Counted from the first letter of the stretch, positions 1-9,161 are shown. The stretch: DNA of 64,000 bases from an uncultured Bacteroidales bacterium (GCA_902778625.1 CACYYM010000003.1:62001-126000), one strand, 5' to 3'. Translations and numbers: made by a program. The notes: generated by a model not told the origin, from the sequence alone.

Positions 1-1
1 C

Positions 2-970
2 AAATACCTCTTGTCGCTTTTGAAGAAGCAGGCTGAAGACCTCGACCGTGAGCCACGAGCTCTTGCGGCAATCGTGCTGCAACGTTTGGGAGAGGAGAAG
101 AAGGCACAGGCCTTGATGCCACGCATCCACGAGCTGCTGCGCCATGGTGATGGCATGTACCTCGCTTACCCAAGCGGCAGTTTCACAAGCATCGACCGCA
201 AAGTCCAGACGCACGTCAACCTGATGGAGGCCGTCCGTACTGTCGAGCCTAAGGAAACCGACCTGCTTGCCAAGATGGCAGAGTGGCTTATCCAGCAAAA
301 GCGGACACAGGAATGGGAGCAGCCCATTCAGTCGGCTGATGCCATCTATGCACTGATGCAGAGCGAGCTCCGTAGTGAGGGCGGCGAATGGAATGGTAAA
401 GTCATCTTCGAAGGCCAGACACATAGGCTTCAAGCGCAGGAACCGTTCTCCGGCTATGTGCGCAAAGTGATTCAGACCGAAACGAAGGCAAAGGAACTTA
501 CTATCGAGCAGAAGGGTAGCGAGCGAGGCCTCTCTTGGGGAGCTGTCTATGCGCAGTACCAGTTGCCCGCAGCTGATGTGGAGAACCATCGTGAAGGCAT
601 GACCATCCGCCGAGAAGTGGATAACCTGGGCAAGCCGAATAAGGGCGACCGCATCCATGTTCGCTACACCATCACTGCCGATCGCGATTACGAATACGTC
701 TGCCTTCGTGCACCCCGTCCGGCTGCTACCGAACCTGCCCAACAGCTCTCGGGCTATCGTTGGCAAGGCGGTCTCGGCTATTATCAGGCGATGCACGATG
801 CCAGCACTGAGTACTTCATGGACCACTTGCCTCGAGGCACGTATGTTATCGAGGAAGACTGGCTTGTTGGTCGCGACGGCAACTATCTCCTGCCACCAGC
901 CCGTTTGACCTGCCTCTATGCACCCGAATATCAGTCGAATACAGCAGGCGAGAAGTTCAGGGTGAAGTAG
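2..970 (+). CDS. Alpha-2-macroglobulin family protein, C-terminal part (5' end outside window)
   Basis: The frame is open from the first bases of the window, so this is the 3' end of a longer gene. The roughly 320 visible residues match the end of the large bacterial alpha-2-macroglobulin-like proteins of Bacteroidetes: an alpha-helical stretch with the SADAIYALM motif, followed by a beta-sandwich with RPAATEP and the closing YAPEY region. Family members are envelope-anchored protease traps. The thioester region and signal peptide would lie upstream and cannot be checked. The gene ends just before a 22-bp repeat array that also looks like a terminator hairpin. Confidence 0.75.
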   Translation, partial: KYLLSLLKKQAEDLDREPRALAAIVLQRLGEEKKAQALMPRIHELLRHGDGMYLAYPSGSFTSIDRKVQTHVNLMEAVRTVEPKETDLLAKMAEWLIQQKRTQEWEQPIQSADAIYALMQSELRSEGGEWNGKVIFEGQTHRLQAQEPFSGYVRKVIQTETKAKELTIEQKGSERGLSWGAVYAQYQLPAADVENHREGMTIRREVDNLGKPNKGDRIHVRYTITADRDYEYVCLRAPRPAATEPAQQLSGYRWQGGLGYYQAMHDASTEYFMDHLPRGTYVIEEDWLVGRDGNYLLPPARLTCLYAPEYQSNTAGEKFRVK

Positions 971-976
971 GGGACT

Positions 977-1067
977 CAAAACGTCGCGTGCGGGGATTGC
1001 AATCGCCGCACGCGGAAATGCCCAACGCCGCACGCGGGGATTGCAATCTCCGCAGGCGGCGTTTTTT
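977..1067. repeat. 22-bp-period palindrome array, GC-rich class (array a)
   Basis: Four units of a 10-bp palindrome (CCGCACGCGG or close variants) are separated by 12-bp spacers, two of which contain the palindrome GATTGCAATC or a near copy. The first and last parts are reverse complements (AAAACG ... CGTTTTTT), so the whole array can fold into a long hairpin followed by T residues and may end transcription of the preceding gene. Confidence 0.9.
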
Positions 1068-1127
1068 ATGCCCTGTGTCGCGGATGAATTTTCCGCTGAA
1101 AATCTTGCGTGTTACAGATAATTATAT

Positions 1128-1135
1128 TATCTTTG
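1128..1135 (+). promoter_or_regulatory. Bacteroidetes -7 box TATCTTTG
   Basis: A perfect match to the TAnnTTTG consensus lies 38 bp before the start codon of the SGNH-esterase-like gene. A CTTG about 22 bp further upstream is a possible -33 element. Confidence 0.7.
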
Positions 1136-1173
1136 CAGCAAATTATAAACAGGATACATAATTCTTTCTACTC

Positions 1174-4100
1174 ATGAAAGCAACAAAGACATTGCTGACG
1201 CTTGCTTTGATGGCAGGCTGCCTGAGCGCAGGAGCACAGACTGTGGAGCGCTCCTTCTATATCGACTACGGTCAGAACAACGTTTCCGGTCAGGGCTATA
1301 AGACCGTCGGAGCTGATGCGAACGGACACTATTGGAACAATATCTTTGGCAAAGGAACAGGTGCACCGGACAAAGCCTATCCGCAAACGATAAGTCTCGT
1401 GACGTCGGATAATACAGCTACCGACTGCAAGTTGCAAATCTCGACGCGATTCTCAACCAATGGCTACACCAATGGCGGTTTGCAGAATCCGTCGAAATCA
1501 CTGCTTGGTGACCTTGCCATCGAGAGTGCCACGCAGGACTACATCTTCCTTGAAGGCGGTCAAGACTACGGCGTCATCCATTTCAAGGGACTCGACCTCA
1601 GCAAAGGCTATCGCTTCTATCTCTTCGGTTCGCGTACCGCAACCGACACACGAGCTGCCAATTTCGACCTGACAGGCGAGAACTCTTGGCGAGAAGAGAT
1701 GGCGATGTCCGGCACGGGGATAGGCAATGGAGGCTACAACGGCAACAATAACAACGTTCTGACGTCCGACCTTATCTTCCCGGATCGCAACGGCAATATC
1801 GACCTTACCATCATCAAGAAGTCATCGGGCATCATGGTCTATCTCAATTGTATGAAGATCGAAGAAGTCTCCGGCGTGGAGCGGCCCAATCAAGAGCTCA
1901 CGCTGAAGCAGAAGATGTACTTCGATTTCGGCGAGACAAGCAACAACACGAGAGGTCACACCACTACCACCGACGCCAATGGCAACCGCTGGAACAACAT
2001 CTCGTCCGGCTCAAGCAGCAGTAACGCCATTGCTGCCAACAAAATAATCTCTGTCAGGAATAGCGAAAACGTCTCGACCGGTTACAGATTCATCGTCGTG
2101 GAAAAGACCTATACCAACGGCATTGATGCAGGCGGCAACAACGACCCTTCTGCCGACGATCTTGGAGACCTCGCCATCAAGACGGCCACAGAGGACTACG
2201 TCTTCATCGATAACGGCGATGTCCGTTCCTTCAAGCTCACGAAACTCAACACCGACCATTGCTATCGCTTATACATTTACGGCTCGCGCAACCATACCGA
2301 CAACCGTTGTACGCTCTACAACATAACAGGCCAGCGCACCTGGACGGGCGGACAAACAACATCGGGTTCCGACATAGGCGGTGAAGGTTATCATGGCAAC
2401 CTGCGCAACATCCTGCAGACAGACTACCTCTATCCTGACAAGGACGGCAACATCGTCATCACTTATCAACGTGTTTTTGGCATGGCGCACATCAGTGCGA
2501 TGCGTGTGGAAGAGTATGAGGGCGGCACTCGACCTGAGGAGCCCCTCGTGTTCACAAGCCTCTCGCTTGGCGGCAATGCGGAGGACGTCACGTTCAAAGC
2601 TCTTGGCGGCAACCTTTATGAAGCCTACGCACGTCTTGATGCAGGTACTTTTGTCTTGTCTGGCACTGCTGATGGCGAAGCAGTGACGCTCTCAAGCAAT
2701 GGCGATGGCACCTTTGCCACAGAAGGCACAACACCATTCACCGTTGCACAAAACTGTGTGGCACGCATCACTGTCGATACTGGCAACAAGACCATAATTG
2801 TCCTGCCCGTTACGATGAACATTCGTGGCAACATGGGTGCAGGCAGTCCTGTCATTCCCTACAAGGCTGACGGCGTCTTCGAAGGAGAAGTCACGCTTCA
2901 GGAAACGTCTTCCCAGCAATGGGTCGATAAGACGATGTACTTCGCCCTTAACAATGATGATGCTTTTGCCATCAAACGTCTGCAAGGTGCTGCAACGAGG
3001 TACGTCCTTGGCGAAACGGAGAAGGGGCAGAGCGTAGAGAACATCTATCAGAACGCCGGTACATATACCATTACCGTCAACATGAAGGATATGGTTTATG
3101 ACATTGCAGCGCCCATCGACGAGAATCGCATCTCTGTCTTTGGCTCGTCTGTTGCCAACGGACAAGGCGCTACGGACTGGAAGGGCTATCGTTATCTTTA
3201 TGGTCAGCAACTCATCGCTCGACACAATGAAGGCAGAAGCGACAATGCCTTCTACACAACAAACGTATCCATCGGTGGCAATACGACGACAAACCTCTTG
3301 AATCGCTATGATGACCTCATTCGCGACTTCGGACGCTACGTCATCTTTGGCCTTTCGCTCGGTAACGAAGGCATTCATGGCGCAAGCAATCAGCAGGCTG
3401 TCTTCAACCAGTGGCGCGACAACATGCTGACGCTAATCAGTAAGGTCCGCGCTGACGGCAAGATCCCTATGGTGATGAATAATTACACGCGTGGCGACTA
3501 CAATAACGACGACTACTACTACGTCAAGCAACTCAACCTGCTCATTCACGAGTGGGACGTGCCCTCGACCAACGTGCTGGGCTCTATCGACAAGGGCAAC
3601 GGCCAATGGGCAGACGGCTATGTCTCCGACACATATCATCAGAACACAGCAGGTCATGCAGAGTTCATGTACGCGATGGTGCCTTCGCTCTTCGATGCCA
3701 TCAAAGCAGGCAAACCACAGCCCGTACGTAATCAGTCGAAGAGTATGACCGTCGAGGCTGGCAAGAGGATATACTTTGAGCCAGAAGAGACGGTGCATCC
3801 CTTCACCATTACCGTCCGCATTAAGGGTACAGTAGGTCAGGTCTTCTCGCTCACACAAGCTGTCTCGCTTCAGGAGGCAACCGTTCGCATCAATGAAGAC
3901 GGCACAGTCACCTACACCGCTCCCTCCGGCTCGACAATCACATCGACCACGAAGGTCAACGACGACAATTGGCACAACATTACACTGACGAGCTACTTTG
4001 CCCAGCGCCGCACTCTCCTCTACGTCGATAAGACGAAGGCCGGCGAGATAGGTGAACGCCTGTCGAAGCTCGAGCTTGTCAGCATCGGTGATGACGAGAA

Positions 4101-4938
4101 CATCCGCGAGGTCAGCGAACTGTCCTTCTGGCGTTCAGGCATGACGCCCGAGGAAATCTCCGCTTTCTGCAACGGAAAGATGCTCAAGTCGAGCCTCGAA
4201 ATATATGCGCCTCTGGGTGGCGTGTTTGATATGAATAACCTCGCCCAAAGCACAAACCGCCTCCGTTATGGTGTAGCGAAGGCAAAGGAGTATGAACGTT
4301 CGAGTGCCGATGTGTTCTTCATTCCCGACGAAGGCACTGCAGGCTTCGGCTCGGGCGAAGACTATGATAAGATCGTTGATGGCAACACTTCCACGAAATG
4401 GTGCCTTAATGGCGGCGAAGGCAACGCCGTCTATAACATCTTTCATAGTTCGCTGCCTATCTATGTGACAGGTTATACCATCACGACTGCCAACGATAAT
4501 GCCCAATATTCTGGTCGCAACCCGAAGTCCTGGACGCTTTACGGCTCTACAGCCGACAGCAATCCTGGCGTGGATGATGCATCATGGGAGGTTATCGCTT
4601 CCGTCACAAACGATACGAAGTTAAAGGACGTAAACTTCACGACCTACACATACACCCTTCCTGCCGAGACAACGAAAGCTTACCAATGTTTCAAGTGGGT
4701 CATCACTGCGCGCAAAGGCGGAGGCAATGGTGTCATACAAGTCTCGGAGTTTCGTCCAACGTTCAACGATGCCTTGGTTGAAGTTCCGTTCTCCGACGAT
4801 GACGACGAGACGGGTCTTAATGACCTCAAGGGCCTCGACGATCTCAATGATTCAATCTACAACCTCTCGGGCCAGCGTCTCGCGAAAGCACAGAAAGGAG
4901 TGAACATCATCGGAGGGAAAAAGATAGTCATGCGGTGA
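1174..4938 (+). CDS. Large secreted multidomain SGNH/GDSL hydrolase
   Basis: This 1254-residue protein starts with a clear signal peptide (cleavage near GAQT). Two similar domains follow (about 25-235 and 245-450), both opening with FYIDYG/MYFDFG and a DANGxxWNNI motif, so they are an internal duplication. A beta-sandwich linker runs to about 640. An SGNH hydrolase domain covers about 650-860: GSSVANGQG (Ser block), GLSLGNEG, and DTYHQNTAGH (Asp-His block). A LamG-like sandwich (about 866-1020) and a discoidin/F5-8C-like domain (about 1055-1200) come next. The last 40 residues form the YNLSGQR...GGKK tail shared with three other proteins here. It is probably a secreted carbohydrate esterase; the substrate is unknown. 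Its own -7 box lies upstream. Confidence 0.8.
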   Translation: MKATKTLLTLALMAGCLSAGAQTVERSFYIDYGQNNVSGQGYKTVGADANGHYWNNIFGKGTGAPDKAYPQTISLVTSDNTATDCKLQISTRFSTNGYTNGGLQNPSKSLLGDLAIESATQDYIFLEGGQDYGVIHFKGLDLSKGYRFYLFGSRTATDTRAANFDLTGENSWREEMAMSGTGIGNGGYNGNNNNVLTSDLIFPDRNGNIDLTIIKKSSGIMVYLNCMKIEEVSGVERPNQELTLKQKMYFDFGETSNNTRGHTTTTDANGNRWNNISSGSSSSNAIAANKIISVRNSENVSTGYRFIVVEKTYTNGIDAGGNNDPSADDLGDLAIKTATEDYVFIDNGDVRSFKLTKLNTDHCYRLYIYGSRNHTDNRCTLYNITGQRTWTGGQTTSGSDIGGEGYHGNLRNILQTDYLYPDKDGNIVITYQRVFGMAHISAMRVEEYEGGTRPEEPLVFTSLSLGGNAEDVTFKALGGNLYEAYARLDAGTFVLSGTADGEAVTLSSNGDGTFATEGTTPFTVAQNCVARITVDTGNKTIIVLPVTMNIRGNMGAGSPVIPYKADGVFEGEVTLQETSSQQWVDKTMYFALNNDDAFAIKRLQGAATRYVLGETEKGQSVENIYQNAGTYTITVNMKDMVYDIAAPIDENRISVFGSSVANGQGATDWKGYRYLYGQQLIARHNEGRSDNAFYTTNVSIGGNTTTNLLNRYDDLIRDFGRYVIFGLSLGNEGIHGASNQQAVFNQWRDNMLTLISKVRADGKIPMVMNNYTRGDYNNDDYYYVKQLNLLIHEWDVPSTNVLGSIDKGNGQWADGYVSDTYHQNTAGHAEFMYAMVPSLFDAIKAGKPQPVRNQSKSMTVEAGKRIYFEPEETVHPFTITVRIKGTVGQVFSLTQAVSLQEATVRINEDGTVTYTAPSGSTITSTTKVNDDNWHNITLTSYFAQRRTLLYVDKTKAGEIGERLSKLELVSIGDDENIREVSELSFWRSGMTPEEISAFCNGKMLKSSLEIYAPLGGVFDMNNLAQSTNRLRYGVAKAKEYERSSADVFFIPDEGTAGFGSGEDYDKIVDGNTSTKWCLNGGEGNAVYNIFHSSLPIYVTGYTITTANDNAQYSGRNPKSWTLYGSTADSNPGVDDASWEVIASVTNDTKLKDVNFTTYTYTLPAETTKAYQCFKWVITARKGGGNGVIQVSEFRPTFNDALVEVPFSDDDDETGLNDLKGLDDLNDSIYNLSGQRLAKAQKGVNIIGGKKIVMR

Positions 4939-4940
4939 CC

Positions 4941-5047
4941 TTCTCAAAATCCACACGAGGATTTCTCAAAATCCACACGAGGATTTCGCCAAATCCACAC
5001 GTGGATTTCGCCAAATCCACACGTGAACTTTTCGATCGTCACACGTC
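4941..5047. repeat. 22-bp-period palindrome array, CCACACGTGG class (array b)
   Basis: Four tandem 22-bp units occupy 4941-5027, with a degenerate fifth to 5047. Units three and four centre on the palindrome AATCCAC-AC-GTGGATT; units one and two have CACACGAGG. The sequence differs completely from array a, but the period and the CACG core are the same. The array fills most of the gap between the esterase gene and the nuclease-like gene. Confidence 0.9.
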
Positions 5048-5067
5048 AATAAGTAAAAGGTATAATA

Positions 5068-5922
5068 ATGAATCAACCCAAAGGAATGTACGTCGTCCCA
5101 GGCGAGCCGGCTCTAGTAGCGGAAGTTCGCGAGCGAGTGCTCTCAGAGTTTGAAGACCTTGAGTTCTACAAGGAAGGACATCGCTATGTCTTTCACGGCG
5201 AACAGTTGCCGTCCGTTTCAAACGTCACACATCGCTTCATCCGTGAACCCTTCGATGAGCAATGGCAGGCAATGCGCTACGCCAAGAAACACGGCGAGAC
5301 GCCCGACTACTGGATTCAGCAATGGCGACAAAACTCCTTCCGGGCCACAACGCTTGGAACGAAGACGCATGCCTACGGAGAAAGTCTCGGCTATCTCAAG
5401 GCAGGAATGCCTGAGCGTATATGCCCGTCCATCCTCTCGCAGTATATGCCCGAGTATCGTTTCCTCGCTCCCATACATCCGAAGGAAGAAGCAGTCCTCA
5501 AGTTCATGAACGAAATGCCGAAAAGTATGCACCTCGTCCTCAACGAAGCAAGAGTCTATAGCGGCAGAAACCCCAGTCCCGAGCGAAACCTAAAGGAACG
5601 ACTCGCTGGAACCTTCGATATGCTCTACTACAACGACGGCACCGACGGAAAGCCCGAAGGCTTCATCATACTCGACTACAAGACAAACGCCAACCTCCAG
5701 AACGACTACAATCGCAAGTACGGAAAGATGCTTCGTGAGCCCTTCAACTGTATGCCCGAGGAAGACCTCTCGCTCTACAGCATACAGCTTAGCCTCTATG
5801 CCCTCATGCTCCAAGATGTCGGCATCCCAATCATCGCCCGCTGCATCGTCTGGCTTAAGGACAGCGAATACGAAATCATTCCTGTTCCCGACCTCACCGA
5901 AACATTAAGGCAAACACTCTGA
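5068..5922 (+). CDS. PD-(D/E)XK nuclease-like protein (RecB/Cas4-type fold)
   Basis: The 284-residue protein has the motif order of RecB-family PD-(D/E)XK nucleases: GTKTHAYGE (His101), Glu160 in VLNEARVY, Asp184 in GTFDML, Asp203 and Lys205 in LDYKT, and the Q-x3-Y motif (Gln240, Tyr244). All expected catalytic positions are present, so nuclease activity is plausible. There is no helicase or Cas gene nearby and no signal peptide. It could be a stand-alone DNA repair or phage-derived exonuclease. The next gene, a J-domain protein, lies 50 bp downstream on the same strand. The start follows array b by about 20 bp. Confidence 0.75.
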   Translation: MNQPKGMYVVPGEPALVAEVRERVLSEFEDLEFYKEGHRYVFHGEQLPSVSNVTHRFIREPFDEQWQAMRYAKKHGETPDYWIQQWRQNSFRATTLGTKTHAYGESLGYLKAGMPERICPSILSQYMPEYRFLAPIHPKEEAVLKFMNEMPKSMHLVLNEARVYSGRNPSPERNLKERLAGTFDMLYYNDGTDGKPEGFIILDYKTNANLQNDYNRKYGKMLREPFNCMPEEDLSLYSIQLSLYALMLQDVGIPIIARCIVWLKDSEYEIIPVPDLTETLRQTL

Positions 5923-5972
5923 TTCCCGATGACCTTGTTGATTCCGATTATTCCAATTACTCTGATTAACTT

Positions 5973-6386
5973 ATGTCCTGCCTGTTAAGCTTTCGTCTCA
6001 TCTTTGCCATCATCGGTTGGCGCATAGCCGGTGGTCGGGGCCTTATCCTCGGCTTTCTGCTCGGTTGGCTCTTCGACAGCATCTACCGACGTCCGACTAT
6101 CCACTTCACCTTTCAGCACGGCACAGACGACTTCTCCGGCTATCAAAAAGAAGAGCGCCAATGGCAGCCATACGTCGACGTAACCTTGCAAGAAGCCTAC
6201 CGGACACTCGGTATCCGCGAGACAGCTACAGACGAAGAAGTGCGCCAAGCCTATCGACAAATGGCCCTCCGCTACCATCCCGATCGTGTCGAAGCACAAG
6301 GCGAAGCTGCCAAAGAAGAGGCAGAAAAGAAGTTTCGCGAGGTGACAGAAGCCCGCGACACAATTTTTCGCGCTCGAGGTTTGTAA
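5973..6386 (+). CDS. Membrane-anchored J-domain protein
   Basis: The 137-residue protein has one or two N-terminal membrane segments (about 3-35, glycine-rich) and a C-terminal J domain (about 72-137) with the essential HPD motif at residues 102-104. J domains stimulate DnaK-type Hsp70 ATPases, so it probably recruits DnaK to the inner membrane. The lengths of the J domain and helix III are normal, although the protein ends soon after the domain. It lies 50 bp behind the nuclease-like gene and may share its transcript. Confidence 0.85.
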   Translation: MSCLLSFRLIFAIIGWRIAGGRGLILGFLLGWLFDSIYRRPTIHFTFQHGTDDFSGYQKEERQWQPYVDVTLQEAYRTLGIRETATDEEVRQAYRQMALRYHPDRVEAQGEAAKEEAEKKFREVTEARDTIFRARGL

Positions 6387-6507
6387 TATATGTATATAAT
6401 GTATGCAAAAGAGCCATTTTAGGGTATCAGGCCTCGTTTTTCCCAACTTTTTTCGAGAAAAGTGAAAAAAAAAAGTAAAAAAGTTTTGGTGGTTATAAAA
6501 AAAGCAC

Positions 6508-6515
6508 TAAATTTG
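6508..6515 (+). promoter_or_regulatory. Bacteroidetes -7 box TAAATTTG with upstream TTTTG
   Basis: TAAATTTG followed by C lies 56 bp before the dockerin-like gene, and TTTTG at 6484-6488 is correctly placed as a -33 element. The AT-rich region around it stands out from the neighbouring coding DNA. Confidence 0.75.
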
Positions 6516-6571
6516 CAGCAGAAAAGTATAAAACAACTAAAACAACATTTAATAACAAAAAACTAAGTTTT

Positions 6572-7303
6572 ATGAAAAAGAGAATTTTACTTTCACTGGT
6601 GTCATTCTTCATGATGACAGCAATGTGGGCTTCTCTCCAAGAGGCTTATCAGATTTACGTAACAGCTGGTGCTAACGGTAAGACTGGCCAGAGTGCTACT
6701 CTCACTCTTAACATGAAGAACACACAGGCAATCTGGAGCTGGACTGCTACAGTTGCTCTCCCAGAAGGTGTTACTTATGTTGACGGAAGCCTAGCTCTTG
6801 ATCCCGCTCGTCTCCCCGAATTCCCCGAAGGCGTTGAACCTACAATCACTGCTACAGTTAACGAAGATGGTACTGTTACTTTCGCATGCCAGCTTCCTGC
6901 TGATGACCAAGACTCAAACGGCATTTATGACTATGCAATTACTGGTACTGATGGTGCTATCGCAACATTCAATGTAGCTGTTGCTTCTACCGTTACTCCT
7001 GGTGACGTTCAGGTCGTAGTTAATGCTAATACCGCAATAATGGTTGAGCCTAATGGCACATCAACATACACTTACCAGAAGGCTAACTCTTTCACTTGGA
7101 CTATCGAAGAAGGTGCACTTCTTGGTGACGTGAACATGGACGGTGCTATCGATATCGCCGACGTGAATAAGGTTTTGGAATTGATGGCAACATCTACAAA
7201 AGCTGAAGATTACCCCGCTGGTGACGTCAATGGCGATGGCGGTATTGATATCGCTGACGTGAACAAGGTATTGGAAATCATGGCTTCACAGACTGGTGAA
7301 TAA
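6572..7303 (+). CDS. Secreted cohesin-like beta-sandwich protein with C-terminal dockerin-like repeats
   Basis: The 243-residue protein has a signal peptide (about 1-20), a beta-sandwich domain (about 25-190) with the pattern of cohesin-like folds (WSWTATVALPEGV, TVTFACQLP), and a C-terminal pair of calcium-binding loops, GDVNMDGAIDIADV and GDVNGDGGIDIADV. Each loop is followed by NKVLE(L/I)MA, which is the dockerin type I arrangement. This suggests a calcium-dependent protein-protein contact at the cell surface. Codon use (GCT, ACT, GTT) is more T-rich than in neighbouring genes, as expected for high expression or a different origin. The next gene encodes a related sandwich with a different C-terminal module. 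Confidence 0.75.
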   Translation: MKKRILLSLVSFFMMTAMWASLQEAYQIYVTAGANGKTGQSATLTLNMKNTQAIWSWTATVALPEGVTYVDGSLALDPARLPEFPEGVEPTITATVNEDGTVTFACQLPADDQDSNGIYDYAITGTDGAIATFNVAVASTVTPGDVQVVVNANTAIMVEPNGTSTYTYQKANSFTWTIEEGALLGDVNMDGAIDIADVNKVLELMATSTKAEDYPAGDVNGDGGIDIADVNKVLEIMASQTGE

Positions 7304-7359
7304 TTACTTTTATTAAAGAAAATAACTAATCCAATAATAACTTTAATTCTTAAACAACA

Positions 7360-8016
7360 ATGAAAAAGTTTTACATGTTAATGGTTGCTTTGCTGTGCGG
7401 TGCTGCAGCAATGGCACAGGATGAGTGCAAAGTTTATTGCAACCCCATCAAGGTGGACAAGGGTGTAACTGAAGCTACTCTTGAAGTATGCGTGAAGGCT
7501 CCGGTTTCAATGAACGTTTCTTCTGTCGCTACACGTGTTCAATTGCCCGAAGGCGTTAGTTTTACATTGAAGAAGAATAAGCCTCAGATTGTTATGACCG
7601 ATCTTGAGAATGGTCATTCTACAGGTACCGACCTCTGCACTGATGGTAACTGGCAGCTTTCAATGTATGCTAAGGACCCCTTCTGGGTTGAAGAAGGTGT
7701 GACAGAAATTGACGATGTTATCTTCTCTTGTCCCTTGACTATCAGCGAGGAAGTTGCTGCAGTAGATGGCACATATCCTATCAAACTTTACATGATTTCT
7801 GTTTCTAATTCTTCCAGCGAGTCTCTGACATTGAACGGTACATTCCCCACAGAGTATGAAGATCTTGCTGGTTTGACAGTTGGTGAAGGCACTGGCATCA
7901 TCGGCATCAACGCTGACGACACCAACGCTCCTATCTACAACGTTGCTGGCCAGCGCGTAAGCAAGGCTCAGAAGGGCATCTTCATCCAGAACGGTAAGAA
8001 GGTTGCTGTAAAGTAA
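7360..8016 (+). CDS. Small secreted beta-sandwich protein with GKK-type C-terminal tail
   Basis: The 218-residue protein has a signal peptide (about 1-19, ending AMAQ), a beta-sandwich with VQLPEGVSF resembling the preceding protein's domain, and the IYNVAGQR...NGKKVAVK tail shared by secreted proteins of this genome. It lies 56 bp after the dockerin-like gene, has the same T-rich codon bias, and is followed by a strong terminator, so the two probably form one operon. The function is unknown. A role in surface assembly is inferred only from the tail and the neighbouring gene. Confidence 0.75.
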   Translation: MKKFYMLMVALLCGAAAMAQDECKVYCNPIKVDKGVTEATLEVCVKAPVSMNVSSVATRVQLPEGVSFTLKKNKPQIVMTDLENGHSTGTDLCTDGNWQLSMYAKDPFWVEEGVTEIDDVIFSCPLTISEEVAAVDGTYPIKLYMISVSNSSSESLTLNGTFPTEYEDLAGLTVGEGTGIIGINADDTNAPIYNVAGQRVSKAQKGIFIQNGKKVAVK

Positions 8017-8074
8017 GCCAAGCCTACAAAACATCAAGATAAGGCTTCCGCTTTTACTCTTGATATTAGATTCA

Positions 8075-8108
8075 AGCTCCCGACAGGTTTCCTGCCGGGA
8101 GCTTTTTT
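8075..8108 (+). terminator. Rho-independent terminator
   Basis: A GC-rich stem (AGCTCCCG...CGGGAGCT, with an inner CAGG/CCTG pairing) is followed by six T residues, 58 bp after the stop of the small secreted protein. Confidence 0.9.
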
Positions 8109-8126
8109 ACTTTCCTGTAGGGAGAT

Positions 8127-8217
8127 AAAAAACGCCGCACGCGGGGATTGCAATTTCCGCGTGCGGCGTTTATGATTTCCGCGTGCGGCGATTGCAATCC
8201 CCGCACGCGGCGTTTTA
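8127..8217. repeat. 22-bp-period palindrome array, GC-rich class (array c)
   Basis: Four 10-bp palindromes, CCGC(AC or GT)GCGG, are spaced by 12-bp spacers, two of which contain GATTGCAAT. Two cores read AC and two read GT. The array ends AAAACGCC/GGCGTTTT and lies between two converging genes. A CCTGTAGGG remnant at 8114-8122 precedes it. Confidence 0.9.
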
Positions 8218-8243
8218 TGATGCGACTGTATGCGTCGCTACCT

Positions 8244-9149
8244 TTATGCTTCTTCCCACTGCTTGCGAAGCAGCTCGACAGCTGCTGGCAGAACTACTGC
8301 ACGGTCGCCTTCGCAGCCACATTCGAAGCTGACGAAGCCTTCGTAGCCAAGTTCCTTGAGGGCGCGGAAGCCATCACGATAGTTGTCCTTCTCGCCATCC
8401 TCGCCTGGCGTCTTACGTCTGCCGCGACTGGCAATGTGAACATGTTGCAGGTATTCCTTGCCTGCTGCCATGAAGGCGGCATAGTCGGATGTCTCTTCCT
8501 GCATGTGCCAGAAGTCGCCCATGCACTTTACGCCTTTGCTGTCAGCATCGCGAGCGATGGCAGCAGCGTCGGCAACCAAGCGCATATAGAAGCACTCGCC
8601 GCGGTTCAGGGGCTCCAGGATGACGGTCGTTCCGCATTGAACTGCGAACTCGCCAAGTTCGTGGAGCTGCTCGCAGAGATAGTTGCGCGTGTCCATCGTA
8701 TGGGGGCGGCAGGGCTGCTGACCGTTGAAGGCAGGCACCATGATGACGCCACAAGAGTTAATCTTGCCGGCAGCCTCAATGATTTCGCGCATCGTGCGGT
8801 CGAAAGCGTCCTTCTGTCCGTCCTCTGCAAGAATGAATCCGTCGAAACCTGCACATATGGCAGCCATGCGAACATTACGTCCCTTGAGGGCATTGTTTAT
8901 CTCGTCCACGCGACCAGCCAAACCGCGTCCGCCTACTTCGAAACCTGTCACGCCCAGACTCTCGCAGTAGTCAAGTTTTTCCTGAAGCGTGTCGCCAATG
9001 GCGATGCCTTCCTGAAAGCAGAGATTGAGTGGTGTGGCGGCTTTCTTGTCCTTAGGCTTTGGAGCGCAGGAAGCCAGCATTGTGGATGGAGCCAGCGTCG
9101 CAGCCGCAGCACCAGCCATGGAACTTAAAAGGAAATTACGTCGTTTCAT
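8244..9149 (-). CDS. Exported sugar phosphate isomerase/epimerase-like TIM-barrel protein
   Basis: The 301-residue protein starts with a twin-arginine-type signal (KRRNFLLSSM) and a CAP lipobox-like site. The rest is an AP-endonuclease-2/xylose-isomerase-like TIM barrel with the expected metal ligands: Glu in ILEPLNRGE, Asp in CMGDFWHM, His in HVHIASRGR and Glu in VSFECG. It probably isomerises, epimerises or otherwise converts a sugar outside the cytoplasm. It is the last gene of a four-gene minus-strand operon, 12 bp after the Gfo/Idh/MocA gene, with which such barrels are often paired. Confidence 0.8.
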   Translation of the reverse strand: MKRRNFLLSSMAGAAAATLAPSTMLASCAPKPKDKKAATPLNLCFQEGIAIGDTLQEKLDYCESLGVTGFEVGGRGLAGRVDEINNALKGRNVRMAAICAGFDGFILAEDGQKDAFDRTMREIIEAAGKINSCGVIMVPAFNGQQPCRPHTMDTRNYLCEQLHELGEFAVQCGTTVILEPLNRGECFYMRLVADAAAIARDADSKGVKCMGDFWHMQEETSDYAAFMAAGKEYLQHVHIASRGRRKTPGEDGEKDNYRDGFRALKELGYEGFVSFECGCEGDRAVVLPAAVELLRKQWEEA

Positions 9150-9161
9150 AGTATATGGTGT

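Noticed and set aside
977..1067. CRISPR array
   Set aside because: A period of 22 bp is too short, there are no unique spacers of usual length, and no cas genes are in the window. The same holds for the other arrays.
5068..5922. Cas4 or phage exonuclease call for the nuclease-like protein
   Set aside because: The motif order fits the wider PD-(D/E)XK group, but there is no cysteine cluster of Cas4 and no phage or CRISPR neighbour.
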